A stretch of 36,293 nucleotides of DNA from Chloroflexota bacterium (GCA_022616515.1 JAKEEQ010000100.1:1-36293), one strand, 5' to 3'. Shown: positions 10,028 through 18,640, numbered from the stretch's first letter. The notes: generated by a model from the sequence alone, not told the origin. Made by a program: numbers and translations.

Positions 10028-10576
10028 ATGAAAGTGATCCTTTGGACATCACCGACCCTGCACAGCGCAGAATACTTCACCCTGACTTCGAAAGAGGACA
10101 GTGCTCAACTCAAGGGCACGATCAATCTCTGGCTTGAAGGCCAGCCGACACAGGTTATCTATACCATCGACTGTGACCTCAACTGGATAACGCGGCGGAT
10201 CACCTTAAAACAGCGACGACCTGACGGCGAAACACATCTGGTGCTGACAGTGGATGAGGCATTGAACTGGTACGATGATGGTACACTGCTTCCGTGGGCC
10301 GCTGGCTTAACCGACATTGATCTGAGTATCACCCCTTCAACAAACATGCTGCCGCTTTGCAAGCACAACCTGCAAATCGGTGAGTCGCTTGATGTGAACT
10401 GCGTCTGGGTACAGCCGCCCAGCTTGTCTCTCTCGACTCTGCCCCAGCATTATACCCGAATCGATGCTCAGCACTACGATTACGCCGCGCCATCACTCGA
10501 TTATAGGGCAGTGCTGTCGGTCGACGAGGACAACATCGTCCTCCAGTACGGCGACCTGTGGAACCAACTGGCGTAA
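10028..10576 (+). CDS. Putative glycolipid-binding family protein (PF06475-like)
   Basis: Pattern 'VIYTIDCDLNWITRRITL...DIDLSITPSTNMLPL...HYTRIDAQHYDYAAPSLDYRAVLSVDEDNIVLQYGDLWNQL' recalls this family. Confidence 0.7.
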   Translation: MKVILWTSPTLHSAEYFTLTSKEDSAQLKGTINLWLEGQPTQVIYTIDCDLNWITRRITLKQRRPDGETHLVLTVDEALNWYDDGTLLPWAAGLTDIDLSITPSTNMLPLCKHNLQIGESLDVNCVWVQPPSLSLSTLPQHYTRIDAQHYDYAAPSLDYRAVLSVDEDNIVLQYGDLWNQLA

Positions 10577-10614
10577 ATGAAGCGGAAATATCAAATCAGA
10601 AAGTGGAGAATTTG

Positions 10615-10947
10615 ATGACACGTGTCATCGAGATTCGCTCACTGAACTTGAAGCCAGGAGCACGCGCAGCCTTTCATGATCTGTACGTCAGAGAATCCGT
10701 GCCGCTCTTAAATCGCTGGAACTTTGATGTCGTGGCTTATGGCCCATCCCTTCATGACGACGATTCCTACTATGTCATCCGAAGTTTTGCCAATATAGAG
10801 GAGCGCCAGCAACTCGAAGATGTCTTTTACGGGAGTGATGATTGGCGCAAAGGCCCGCGCGAAGCCTTGCTGGGGATGATAGACAGTTACACAGACACCG
10901 TTTTTGAAGTTGATGAGATTGTACTACGGGGTTTGCGCCGACAGTAA
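10615..10947 (+). CDS. NIPSNAP family protein
   Basis: MTRVIEIRSLNLKPGARAAFHDLYVRESVPLLNRWNFDVVAYGPSLHDDDSYYVIRSF typical of the NIPSNAP fold. Confidence 0.75.
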   Translation: MTRVIEIRSLNLKPGARAAFHDLYVRESVPLLNRWNFDVVAYGPSLHDDDSYYVIRSFANIEERQQLEDVFYGSDDWRKGPREALLGMIDSYTDTVFEVDEIVLRGLRRQ

Positions 10948-11062
10948 GGCGCGATGATTGGTACAGTCGCTCAGAAATGAACAATTCTCTAACATTAAAA
11001 CGTGTAAGATGCCTCGCATCTTTGCAATATAACTATACGAGACATGCAATTTCAGGAGAAAT

Positions 11063-12100
11063 TTGATGAAAACAAGGCTATTATCTCTATTTACGATGTT
11101 GCTGATTGTGACGATGGTGCTACCCGCCTTCCAATCCAACACAGCTTATGCACAGGGTGATGGTGAATCCATACCGCTGATAGTGACCGAAGTTGAAGGT
11201 TATGTTCAGTATATTGGCGCAGATTTCATTGTCGTCGATGGTTTTGTAATCTATCCCAACGGTAGCTTCGACCTGACTACCCTCACCGTTGATGATTACG
11301 TCTTCGTCGTGGGCACTTTGAGCGAAGACGGCTCGGTTGAGGCTATCAGCCTTGAGTATCTGGACCCGCCCGAAGATGATGGTGAAGAAAGCGACGAAAT
11401 CACTATCGTCGGTCTGGTTGAAATAATAGGCGACAACATCGTCATAGGCGGCTGGATCATCGCCCCGGCCAGTGCTTTTAATCTATCCATTCTCACCGTT
11501 GGTGATCTCGTAATCTTGACAGGCATACAACTCAATGACACCACTGTACAGGCCACCAGTCTGTCCATTCTCATCTTTATTATTGACGATTGCACGGAAG
11601 ATACCGACAACGACGGCGACGGCGACATTGACGATGATGATTGCCCGGAAGATGAGGACGAGGATGAGGACGATTGTGATGAAGACGATGATGACGACGA
11701 GGATGAGGACGATTGTGATGAAGACGACGAGGACGATGATGATGATGAAGATCAACGTGGCGTCTGCACCAATCTGAATCCCGTCGGTCAATCGCTGGCC
11801 GCTCAGTTCGAGGTTGATGAAGACACGATTCTCGAATGGCGCTGCGAGGGCTTTGGCTACGGCGAAATCACCCGTGCTCTAAGCTACGCCGAGCGACTTG
11901 ATCTGGATGTTGAAGACATCCTTGATATGCGCCGCGATGGCATGGGTTGGGGCAACATCCGCAAGGAACTCAACGCCAATGACGATGAAGAAGCCGTAAC
12001 CCTGCGTAACGGTCGTGGCAACAACGGCAATGGCAACGGTAACGGTAACGGCAGAGGCAACAAAAAGAATAAGAACAAGAGCAAAAACAAAAAGAAGTAA
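11063..12100 (+). CDS. Secreted protein: two DUF5666-like repeats, hyperacidic Asp/Glu/Cys region, Gly/Asn/Lys-rich basic tail
   Basis: Signal peptide ending AYAQ; duplicated ~65-aa beta-rich units; 'DTDNDGDGDIDDDDCPEDEDEDEDDCDEDD'; C-terminus GRGNNGNGNGNGNGRGNKKNKNKSKNKKK. Confidence 0.75.
   Translation: MMKTRLLSLFTMLLIVTMVLPAFQSNTAYAQGDGESIPLIVTEVEGYVQYIGADFIVVDGFVIYPNGSFDLTTLTVDDYVFVVGTLSEDGSVEAISLEYLDPPEDDGEESDEITIVGLVEIIGDNIVIGGWIIAPASAFNLSILTVGDLVILTGIQLNDTTVQATSLSILIFIIDDCTEDTDNDGDGDIDDDDCPEDEDEDEDDCDEDDDDDEDEDDCDEDDEDDDDDEDQRGVCTNLNPVGQSLAAQFEVDEDTILEWRCEGFGYGEITRALSYAERLDLDVEDILDMRRDGMGWGNIRKELNANDDEEAVTLRNGRGNNGNGNGNGNGRGNKKNKNKSKNKKK
11657..11727 (+). repeat. 39-bp-period tandem duplication in the acidic coding region
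   Basis: 32-nt exact repeat GACGAGGATGAGGACGATTGTGATGAAGACGA at 11657-11688 and 11696-11727. Confidence 0.85.
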
Positions 12101-12131
12101 CCGCCATAATTTTGCATATTTCCACCCATCC

Positions 12132-12159
12132 AAAGCCCTGCTCTCGTAGCGGGGCTTTT
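12132..12159 (+). terminator. Rho-independent terminator-like hairpin
   Basis: AAAGCCCTGCT-CTCGT-AGCGGGGCTTTT just downstream of the 12100 stop. Confidence 0.65.
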
Positions 12160-12224
12160 GCATGATGAAAATAAAAGTCCTCCGCACTATAATTTTCACG
12201 GATTAATTTGAAACCAGTCGGCAA

Positions 12225-12896
12225 TTACCCGGCGATATTGACCAGTTTTTCAAGATTAACGATGGCAATCTGCCGCCCACTGCGGCGGATGATGCCTTCC
12301 ATGTCCCAATCCTTGAGCATGTGATCGACAACATCGCGATCAATGGCGGTGGTCCGGGCCAGTTGAGCCACACTCACCTCTCCCTCAATGTCGCCAGTCT
12401 GTTCCCGCGCCAGCATCAACAGGGCAGTCGCTACCCGCGCTGCTACATTGCCGATAGCTTGTTCACGGACCCGCAGATTGAGTTGGTACAGGCGCTGCCC
12501 TAGAATGGTAATCGCCTGCACCGCGATCTCCGGCATGGCCTCACAAATGCTTATGATTGCATCGCGGCTCAGTTTCACGAGATCACAATCGGATACAGCG
12601 ACAACCGCACCGGTTCGCGGAAGATTTGCCAGCATCGACAGTTCACCGATGACATAGTACGGGTTTTCCGTAGCAAGAATGACATCATAACCATCAGGAT
12701 ATTGGCGAATGATGTGGATTTGCCCTTCCACCAGGAAGTACATGGCGTCCGATGGCGAATCCTGTTCAAAGAGCGTCTCACCAGCGTTGAGGTCCATTGG
12801 TGTGCAGTGTTTGCCCACCTGCTGAAGCACCTCGTTGCTGACATCCTTAAAGAGCAGCGAATTACGAAGAATGGTCTGGTCAATTACAGTGGTCAT
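12225..12896 (-). CDS. Crp/Fnr-type cyclic-nucleotide-binding transcriptional regulator
   Basis: cNMP-fold LLFKDVSNEVLQQVGKHCTPMDLNAGETLFEQDSPSDAMYFLVEGQIHI and C-terminal HTH VSVAQLARTTAIDRDVVDHMLKDW. Confidence 0.85.
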   Translation of the reverse strand: MTTVIDQTILRNSLLFKDVSNEVLQQVGKHCTPMDLNAGETLFEQDSPSDAMYFLVEGQIHIIRQYPDGYDVILATENPYYVIGELSMLANLPRTGAVVAVSDCDLVKLSRDAIISICEAMPEIAVQAITILGQRLYQLNLRVREQAIGNVAARVATALLMLAREQTGDIEGEVSVAQLARTTAIDRDVVDHMLKDWDMEGIIRRSGRQIAIVNLEKLVNIAG

Positions 12897-12984
12897 TTTG
12901 ATCCTCTCTGGCTTCTCATTGACGCTCGACATCCTTTACGGTTTTCCCACCCTCTTTATATCCGATTAACCACCACAGCGCAAG

Positions 12985-13338
12985 CTATTGCGCCTGTTCC
13001 GCCCGCAGCAGATCGAGCGTTTCCACCGCGTGACGCAGATGGGGGATCACGATACTGCCACCGACGATCAGCGCCACATTAAACGCCTCATACAGTTCCT
13101 CATCCTCCCAACCTTCGTCCACACACTGCAAGATGTGATAATCGATGCAGTCGTTACAGCGCAGGACCATCGAGGCCACCAGCCCCAGCAGTTCCTTCGT
13201 TTTACTATCCAGTACACCCTCTGTGTAGGCAGCGGTATCGAGGTTGAAGAAGCGCTTGATGCCGAGATGATCAATCTCAAAGATGCGGTCATTCATGCGC
13301 TGGCGATAGCTGCGAAATTCATCCAATCGGGTCGTCAT
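12985..13338 (-). CDS. Carboxymuconolactone decarboxylase / AhpD-like protein
   Basis: MVLRCNDCIDYHI CxxC-xxxH motif and the overall CMD pattern. Confidence 0.85.
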   Translation of the reverse strand: MTTRLDEFRSYRQRMNDRIFEIDHLGIKRFFNLDTAAYTEGVLDSKTKELLGLVASMVLRCNDCIDYHILQCVDEGWEDEELYEAFNVALIVGGSIVIPHLRHAVETLDLLRAEQAQ

Positions 13339-13401
13339 AGGGTTCAGGCTCCTTGTGTACGCGCTTAAACTTACCCGCCCACCACGAGATTTGAAAAGGG
13401 C

Positions 13402-13432
13402 GAATTAATTTATAAAGTTAGTAAATTAATTC
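13402..13432. repeat. AT-rich palindromic repeat, copy 1
   Basis: GAATTAATTTATAAAGTTAGTAAATTAATTC; 29/31 identical to 13568-13598. Confidence 0.7.
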
Positions 13433-13458
13433 AAAGGTATTGGTGATGCAGTTTTAAC

Positions 13459-13482
13459 GGACAGCATGTATGCTGTCCCTAC
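13459..13482 (-). repeat. REP-like hairpin (GGACAGCATGTATGCTGTCC followed by CTAC)
   Basis: 9-bp perfect stem with 2-nt loop; the reverse strand reads GTAG-GGACAGCATACATGCTGTCC. Confidence 0.7.
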
Positions 13483-13499
13483 AATCAACCACGAATCCC

Positions 13500-13523
13500 G
13501 TAGGGACGCCATATATAGCGTCC
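13500..13523 (+). repeat. REP-like hairpin GTAG-GGACGCCATATATAGCGTCC
   Basis: GGACGC/GCGTCC stem with GTAG leader; flanks similar to the 1119-1142 copy. Confidence 0.7.
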
Positions 13524-13567
13524 GCCAGCCAATCCACCATATCAGTCAAAGCATTACCACCGCCGGT

Positions 13568-13598
13568 GAATTAATTTATAAAGTTAATTAATTAATTC
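13568..13598. repeat. AT-rich palindromic repeat, copy 2
   Basis: GAATTAATTTATAAAGTTAATTAATTAATTC. Confidence 0.7.
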
Positions 13599-13604
13599 AA
13601 AAAT

Positions 13605-13632
13605 CCCGCCCAAACGCTATCATCTGAGCGGG
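13605..13632 (-). terminator. Terminator-like hairpin downstream of the TIR-FGE gene
   Basis: CCCGCCCA...TGAGCGGG; on the minus strand the non-Watson-Crick position is a G-U wobble. Sequence related to 15014-15041. Confidence 0.5.
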
Positions 13633-13655
13633 CTTTAATTAACTTCGGAAATTAA

Positions 13656-14888
13656 TTATGCTTGAACCGAGCGGATAATCCGAAAGCCAAGTCCGTCATT
13701 TCTGCCATCCGGCGGGTTCTGAAGGCGATCCGTAACGCGGAAATCGCCCTGACTGACTTCATACCACGAACCACCGCGCACCACACGGCGACTGGTCGCA
13801 TCCTCCACATCTAGTTCCTGTTCAACCCCATAAACCGAGTTAGTCCATTCCCAGACATTACCTGCCATATCAATCACGCCAAATGGACTGTCGCCCAGAC
13901 CTTCATGCAGCGTTACCGGCGATGTCGTGTTGCCAGATTTCTTTTTCTTTTCCCAGTTGGGGCCAGCAACGGCATTATTGCATCTGGAACCATCCCACTC
14001 ATTGCCCCACGGAAATTTCCGACCGTCGTCGCCCTGGGCGGCCCGCTGCCACTGCTGCTCGGTGGGTAGCTGGATGTTTTCGTCAGTCCGTTCACTGAGC
14101 CAGCGAGTAAACGCATAGGCTTCAAACCACGAAACCCCAATGACGGGATGGTCGGCCTTCCACTGCCACGCTGGATCATCCCATGAATGCGGTGCGCTGT
14201 ATCCATGTTCGTGCAACCATGCCCAGCCACTCTTGCTCCACCAGCGTTCAGTAGTATAGCCGCCGTCTTTCATGAAGACTTCGTATTGTCCTACCGTCAC
14301 AGGATATTTGGCGATACTGAAAGCGACAACTTTAAAGGTTCCGTGCTCGTTTTCTAACGTTACCGGCCCGGTGGGAATGCCAATCCACTTAAACGGCGGC
14401 GGCAAGATTTCCAGCGAGGTTGGTTGCGCAAAATAGTGACGAATGCCTTCGGCCAGCCGTGTGCAGTCATGATCAAGATCGGGCTTACGCCGAATCGTAG
14501 CCGATTGCAGCCATTGCAATGGTGCAATGCTTGGCGGCAAATCCGCAAAATCTGGCATCTGGGCTTCCATCACGAGCACGGGAACCAGCAGTTTACCCTG
14601 ATCAAGCGCACTCTCGATTTCGATGCGCACGAAATCGTTTGGCAGGCTGGCCCGCTCCTGCATCATACGTGCCCAATCCGGACCGATAATCACCACAACA
14701 GCATCATTCTCCGACACCTGATCGGCAAGAAATTCCCGGAAATCAACGCCAAAGGGGATACTCTGCACGTCAAGAAATACATTCTCCTCACCAAAATGGC
14801 GGATGAGATGGTCGTGTACGCTGTCGGTTACATATTGGCTGTCGTCACGGCGGTACGAGATGAAGATTTTGATGTCTTGTTTAATCAT
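13656..14888 (-). CDS. TIR domain - formylglycine-generating enzyme (SUMF1/FGE)-like fusion protein
   Basis: N-terminal IKIFISYRRDDSQYVTDSVHDHLIRHFGEENVFLDVQSIPFGVDFREFL...VVVIIGPDW (TIR); C-terminal FSIAKYPVTVGQYEVFM...GVSWFEAYAFTRWLSE...LPTEQQWQRAAQG...FPWGNEWDGSRCNN...GVIDMAGNVWEWTNS...RRVVRGGSWY...GLGFRIIRS (FGE). Confidence 0.93.
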   Translation of the reverse strand: MIKQDIKIFISYRRDDSQYVTDSVHDHLIRHFGEENVFLDVQSIPFGVDFREFLADQVSENDAVVVIIGPDWARMMQERASLPNDFVRIEIESALDQGKLLVPVLVMEAQMPDFADLPPSIAPLQWLQSATIRRKPDLDHDCTRLAEGIRHYFAQPTSLEILPPPFKWIGIPTGPVTLENEHGTFKVVAFSIAKYPVTVGQYEVFMKDGGYTTERWWSKSGWAWLHEHGYSAPHSWDDPAWQWKADHPVIGVSWFEAYAFTRWLSERTDENIQLPTEQQWQRAAQGDDGRKFPWGNEWDGSRCNNAVAGPNWEKKKKSGNTTSPVTLHEGLGDSPFGVIDMAGNVWEWTNSVYGVEQELDVEDATSRRVVRGGSWYEVSQGDFRVTDRLQNPPDGRNDGLGFRIIRSVQA

Positions 14889-15013
14889 GTCTTTGTTGTA
14901 AACGGTCTATTGATATAAATGATTATGCGACGGGTTTTCGCGGGAATCAAATGGATTTAAGGTTGAGATAGCGAAATTTACAATTGCTGTCGATGACACT
15001 ATAGGCCCAAAAA

Positions 15014-15041
15014 CCCGCTCAAACACGATCATTTGAGCGGG
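15014..15041 (-). terminator. Terminator-like hairpin downstream of the permease gene
   Basis: CCCGCTCAAA-CACGATCA-TTTGAGCGGG, 10-bp perfect stem. Confidence 0.55.
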
Positions 15042-15067
15042 AATTAATTAACTTTGTAAATTAATTC
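15041..15067. repeat. AT-rich palindromic repeat, copy 3 (inverted)
   Basis: GAATTAATTAACTTTGTAAATTAATTC; its reverse complement is near-identical to the 13568 copy with a 4-nt deletion. Confidence 0.65.
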
Positions 15068-15101
15068 GCGGTTTGGTCCAGTTTAAATGAGCGATAACCA
15101 G

Positions 15102-16370
15102 TCAGTCGATACGACGCCGACTTAACACATGCCAGCCCAACCCTAGCACCGCCAGCCCAACCGCCACCAACCAGATTGATGATTCGACCCAGAAGGCGAG
15201 GAACACGCAGCCAATCAAACCCGCCACACTAATCCAACGCGGGTAGAGGCGTTCATCGGGAGTCAGTCTAAGGGCGGCGAGGTTGGTGATGGAGTAGTAA
15301 AGCAGCACATTGAAGGCGCTGAACGACCATGTTGTCTTCACATTGCCGATAAGCACTAATCCGCCGATGATAATGCCGACCACCATCACCGCAATAAACG
15401 GTGTGGTTTCGGCGGCATTTAACCGGGCGACGGAAGCAGGCATATCGCGGCGGCGGCCCATTGCCAGCAGCACCCGTGATAAGCCCAGAATCAAGTTGAG
15501 CAGAACGCCCAGCATGGCGGTTACGGCTCCGATGGCGACAATTGGCTGCGTGGCGGCAATTTCAAAGGATGTGGCGGCGGCTTCAAGCGGCGCAGCGGTG
15601 GTGTCGGCGGCATCACTCAAAGCACCTGCCCCGACCGTTCCGACGGCAATCAACGCCACCACAATATACAGCGCCATTGTCACAATGAGGGTCACAATAA
15701 TGGCACGGGGAATGATGCGCTGCGGGTCACGGACCTCCTCACCAAGGGTGGCAATCCGTCCGTAGCCGGTATAGGCCACGAACATCAGGGCGCTGGCCTC
15801 CAGAAAGCCCGGCGTGTTCTCGAAAAATGGCGACAGGTTACCGGCATCAAAGGAAGGCATGCCCGTGATGGCAAAGAACAGCAGCGCAAACAGGGTAATA
15901 CTCACGATGGTGATGTTGACTTCGTTGCTGCGGCGAATTCCGGCCAGCACGATTCCGGTCAGGGCAATAACCGCGACCAGTCCCAGCGGCACGAGCAAAT
16001 CGCGATTTTCTTCGTTGAGGAGGTTGAGGAAGTACCCGGCGAAACCCAGCGCAGCCGTCGCAGCGGAGGCGCTTTTGGCAAGTATGAAAAACCAGCCCGC
16101 CATAAATCCAAATACCGGGCTTAGATAGCGATAGCCGTATTCATAGGTCCCGCCGCTGACCGGATGATTGGCGGCAAGCTGAGCACTACTCAAGGCGTTA
16201 AAAGTAGCAACAAAGGCCGCGACGGCGATTGCCAGCACGACCGATGCTCCGGTTACACCTGCCGCAATCCCGATACTGACAAACACTCCGGTGCCAATGA
16301 TGGAACCGAGACCCATCATGACAGCACCCGCTAATCCCAATTCTCTTTTTAACATTTTCACCATTGACAC
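15102..16370 (-). CDS. APC-family amino acid permease
   Basis: Start LKRELGLAGAVMMGLGSIIGTGVFVSIGIAAGVTG, PVSGGTYEYGYRYLSPVFGFMAGW, ~12 TM segments. Starts at 16370/16364/16355 are all possible. Confidence 0.9.
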   Translation of the reverse strand: MSMVKMLKRELGLAGAVMMGLGSIIGTGVFVSIGIAAGVTGASVVLAIAVAAFVATFNALSSAQLAANHPVSGGTYEYGYRYLSPVFGFMAGWFFILAKSASAATAALGFAGYFLNLLNEENRDLLVPLGLVAVIALTGIVLAGIRRSNEVNITIVSITLFALLFFAITGMPSFDAGNLSPFFENTPGFLEASALMFVAYTGYGRIATLGEEVRDPQRIIPRAIIVTLIVTMALYIVVALIAVGTVGAGALSDAADTTAAPLEAAATSFEIAATQPIVAIGAVTAMLGVLLNLILGLSRVLLAMGRRRDMPASVARLNAAETTPFIAVMVVGIIIGGLVLIGNVKTTWSFSAFNVLLYYSITNLAALRLTPDERLYPRWISVAGLIGCVFLAFWVESSIWLVAVGLAVLGLGWHVLSRRRID

Positions 16371-16392
16371 ATTATTAACGAAAACGTGTTAT
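16364..16392 (+). promoter_or_regulatory. Sigma70-type promoter TTGACA-N17-TGTTAT
   Basis: -35 at 16364-16369, 17-nt spacer, -10 at 16387-16392, upstream of the ATG at 16429. Confidence 0.45.
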
Positions 16393-16428
16393 TCTTAATC
16401 CGACTTTATTGTGTGAAAGGATTTCGCA

Positions 16429-18615
16429 ATGAGACGAACGCTTTGCGGGCTAATACTTATAGTCACCCTCATTCTACTCGGTATTGCGCAGGCGGACACC
16501 AACGCGCAGGGCGAAAATATCCTGCGGGTAGGCTACGCCGGACAGCCGGACGATGATATGGCACGTGGCATGACATTGGCCGCTCAACAGGTGAACAGCG
16601 CTGGTGGTGTCACGGCCCCCGATGACAGAGATTATACCTATGAAATTCTCTATCCTGAAACACCAATTACCGATCCAGCGGACATTGGTGGTGTCCTGAC
16701 TTCGCTTGCCAACAGCGGCGCGATTGCGATTTTCGGCCCAAACGATCCAGAACTGGTCAATCCCGTTATACCCGTCCTGACCAACGCTCAAGTTCCCGTC
16801 CTTACGGGAGTGACCAATGACGCATTGTTCAGTCAGGATGAAAATAACAACATTTTCCGGGCAGTTCCACCGGAGCGGTTGTATGGCCTCGCGATGGTTG
16901 ATTATCTGGCAAATCAGGGGGCACAGTCGCTGGTTATCGTGCGGCAGGGTGTAGCGTGGAACGATGCCGTAACCGGACTGCGCTTCACGCTCCAGGATTA
17001 TCAATTAACGACTGAATTCATTATTGAAGTTGAAGAAATCGAAGATGCACTACTGCGTGTCAGTGAAATCGGGGCGCTCGAAGTCGATGCTGTCATCATG
17101 TACAGCTCTTCTGCGGAAGACAGCGCATCATTTTTTGGCGCTTTGCGCGGAATTGGCTGGACCGGGATATTCGTCCACCGGACCGCACAAGAATTACTGA
17201 GCGGGACTATTACCAATGGCTCAACTGAGGGCATCATTGGCGCGGCAACATGGACCTACGGTGCGGAAGATACCCTTAGCCGCACCTTTGTGGCGCAATA
17301 CGTGGCCGAATTTGGCAATGTTCCGGGGCCACTGGCAGCGGCAGGTTATGACATGTTCTTTGCGTTGAACCGGGTGATTCGTGACAATGGGCCAGAGGTG
17401 GCGGCGGTCAGAACCGGGCTGGCAGGATTGAGCGGGCTTACCCTGGTGCGCGGCGAAATCAATCCCGCCGGTGGTCCAGAAAGCGATATGAGCCGCACAG
17501 TTTACATTTATGCCCTGACCGGCAAAGGGGGGGCCAGAGCCGTCGCCGTTTACAGCAACGGCATTCTTGTTGAGGAAGGGGAAGAGCCGGTGGCGGGTGA
17601 TCCAACCAGCACGCCTTCGCCAACTGCAACCGAAGAAGTCGTTGGGCCAACCGCAACCCCGCAGAACGTCACCATTACGGTAGATGTACCCACACTCAAT
17701 GTCCGCAGCGGACCCGGTACTGAATTCCCGGTGATTACCCAGATTAATGAAGGGGAACAGTATCCGGTGGCCGGACGCAGTCAGGACTTTTTATGGTATC
17801 TCATTCAGGTAGAAGGCCGCCTTGGCTGGGTGAGTGCTGATCTGGTGACGGTGTTTGATCCCGGTGGACTACTGGCACTGTTACCCATTATCAGCGCGGC
17901 AACGCCGACGGTGGGTGTAACCGCTGCACCGCAATCTGCCGACCTCATCATTAACAACGTCACTTTAAACCCCGCCGTGCCACAGCCGGGCTGCCAGTTC
18001 ACCGCGACGGTGACGGTGCTCAATCAGGGGGCCAGCGCGGCTGGTTTCTTTGGGGTAGCGACAACATTCATTCCGGGCAATCAAGCGACCTTCACCGGAA
18101 CCAATCTTCAGGGTTTGGGTCCGAATGCCACCATTACCGCCCAATTGACGCAAACCATCAACCAGTCGGCCTATGTTCCAGGTCTGGCTTATGTGGTAGA
18201 CATCAACAACGAAGTCAATGAAGGTCAGAATGGTGAGGCAAACAATACCTTCAACGCGCCATTTAAGATTGATAAGCCGGTACTTCAGACGGCCACCGCG
18301 ACGGTAAATGCAAATACGCCTTTCGATTTCTTCGGTGGCACACCAGATATGAATTGGAATACCAGTAACAGTAATCTGGAAATGCAAGGCGGCGGACAAA
18401 TTGGACTCGTTTCAAACACACCTTACGAGAACGTACATTACGATCAGGTTGCCAGTACGACCAAGGACAATTCGCATTTCAATCCACAGGTCAATCAGGT
18501 ACTTGTCTTCACTACAGCCGAGGGTAATCGGGGTGTGATGAAGATTGATGCGATTAACCCCGGCACTTCAATGACTATCACCTATCGCGTCTATAACGAC
18601 AGTTCGACCTGTTAA
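16429..18615 (+). CDS. Secreted receptor-family ligand-binding (PBP type 1) protein with SH3b and CARDB-like domains
   Basis: Signal peptide; LRVGYAGQPDDDMARGMTLAAQQVNSAGGVT (branched-chain aa receptor-like); SH3b 'TLNVRSGPGTEFPVITQINEGEQYPV...GWVSADLVTV'; CARDB-like 'DLIINNVTLNPAVPQPGCQFTATVTVLNQG'. Confidence 0.88.
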   Translation: MRRTLCGLILIVTLILLGIAQADTNAQGENILRVGYAGQPDDDMARGMTLAAQQVNSAGGVTAPDDRDYTYEILYPETPITDPADIGGVLTSLANSGAIAIFGPNDPELVNPVIPVLTNAQVPVLTGVTNDALFSQDENNNIFRAVPPERLYGLAMVDYLANQGAQSLVIVRQGVAWNDAVTGLRFTLQDYQLTTEFIIEVEEIEDALLRVSEIGALEVDAVIMYSSSAEDSASFFGALRGIGWTGIFVHRTAQELLSGTITNGSTEGIIGAATWTYGAEDTLSRTFVAQYVAEFGNVPGPLAAAGYDMFFALNRVIRDNGPEVAAVRTGLAGLSGLTLVRGEINPAGGPESDMSRTVYIYALTGKGGARAVAVYSNGILVEEGEEPVAGDPTSTPSPTATEEVVGPTATPQNVTITVDVPTLNVRSGPGTEFPVITQINEGEQYPVAGRSQDFLWYLIQVEGRLGWVSADLVTVFDPGGLLALLPIISAATPTVGVTAAPQSADLIINNVTLNPAVPQPGCQFTATVTVLNQGASAAGFFGVATTFIPGNQATFTGTNLQGLGPNATITAQLTQTINQSAYVPGLAYVVDINNEVNEGQNGEANNTFNAPFKIDKPVLQTATATVNANTPFDFFGGTPDMNWNTSNSNLEMQGGGQIGLVSNTPYENVHYDQVASTTKDNSHFNPQVNQVLVFTTAEGNRGVMKIDAINPGTSMTITYRVYNDSSTC

Positions 18616-18640
18616 CTCGTCATGTGCGGAACGAATGAAG

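Noticed and set aside
11483-12199. Minus-strand Ile/Val- and Leu/Pro-rich ORFs opposite the acidic secreted protein
   Set aside because: Low-complexity antisense artefacts of GAN/GGN repeats; not membrane proteins.
13400-15067. TIR-FGE gene as a composite transposon
   Set aside because: No transposase; the flanking similarities are better explained as AT palindromes plus terminator modules, so I reported them only as repeats.
15310-15765. 151-aa plus-strand ORF opposite the permease
   Set aside because: Ser/Thr/Ala-rich antisense reading of TM-coding sequence; no independent support.
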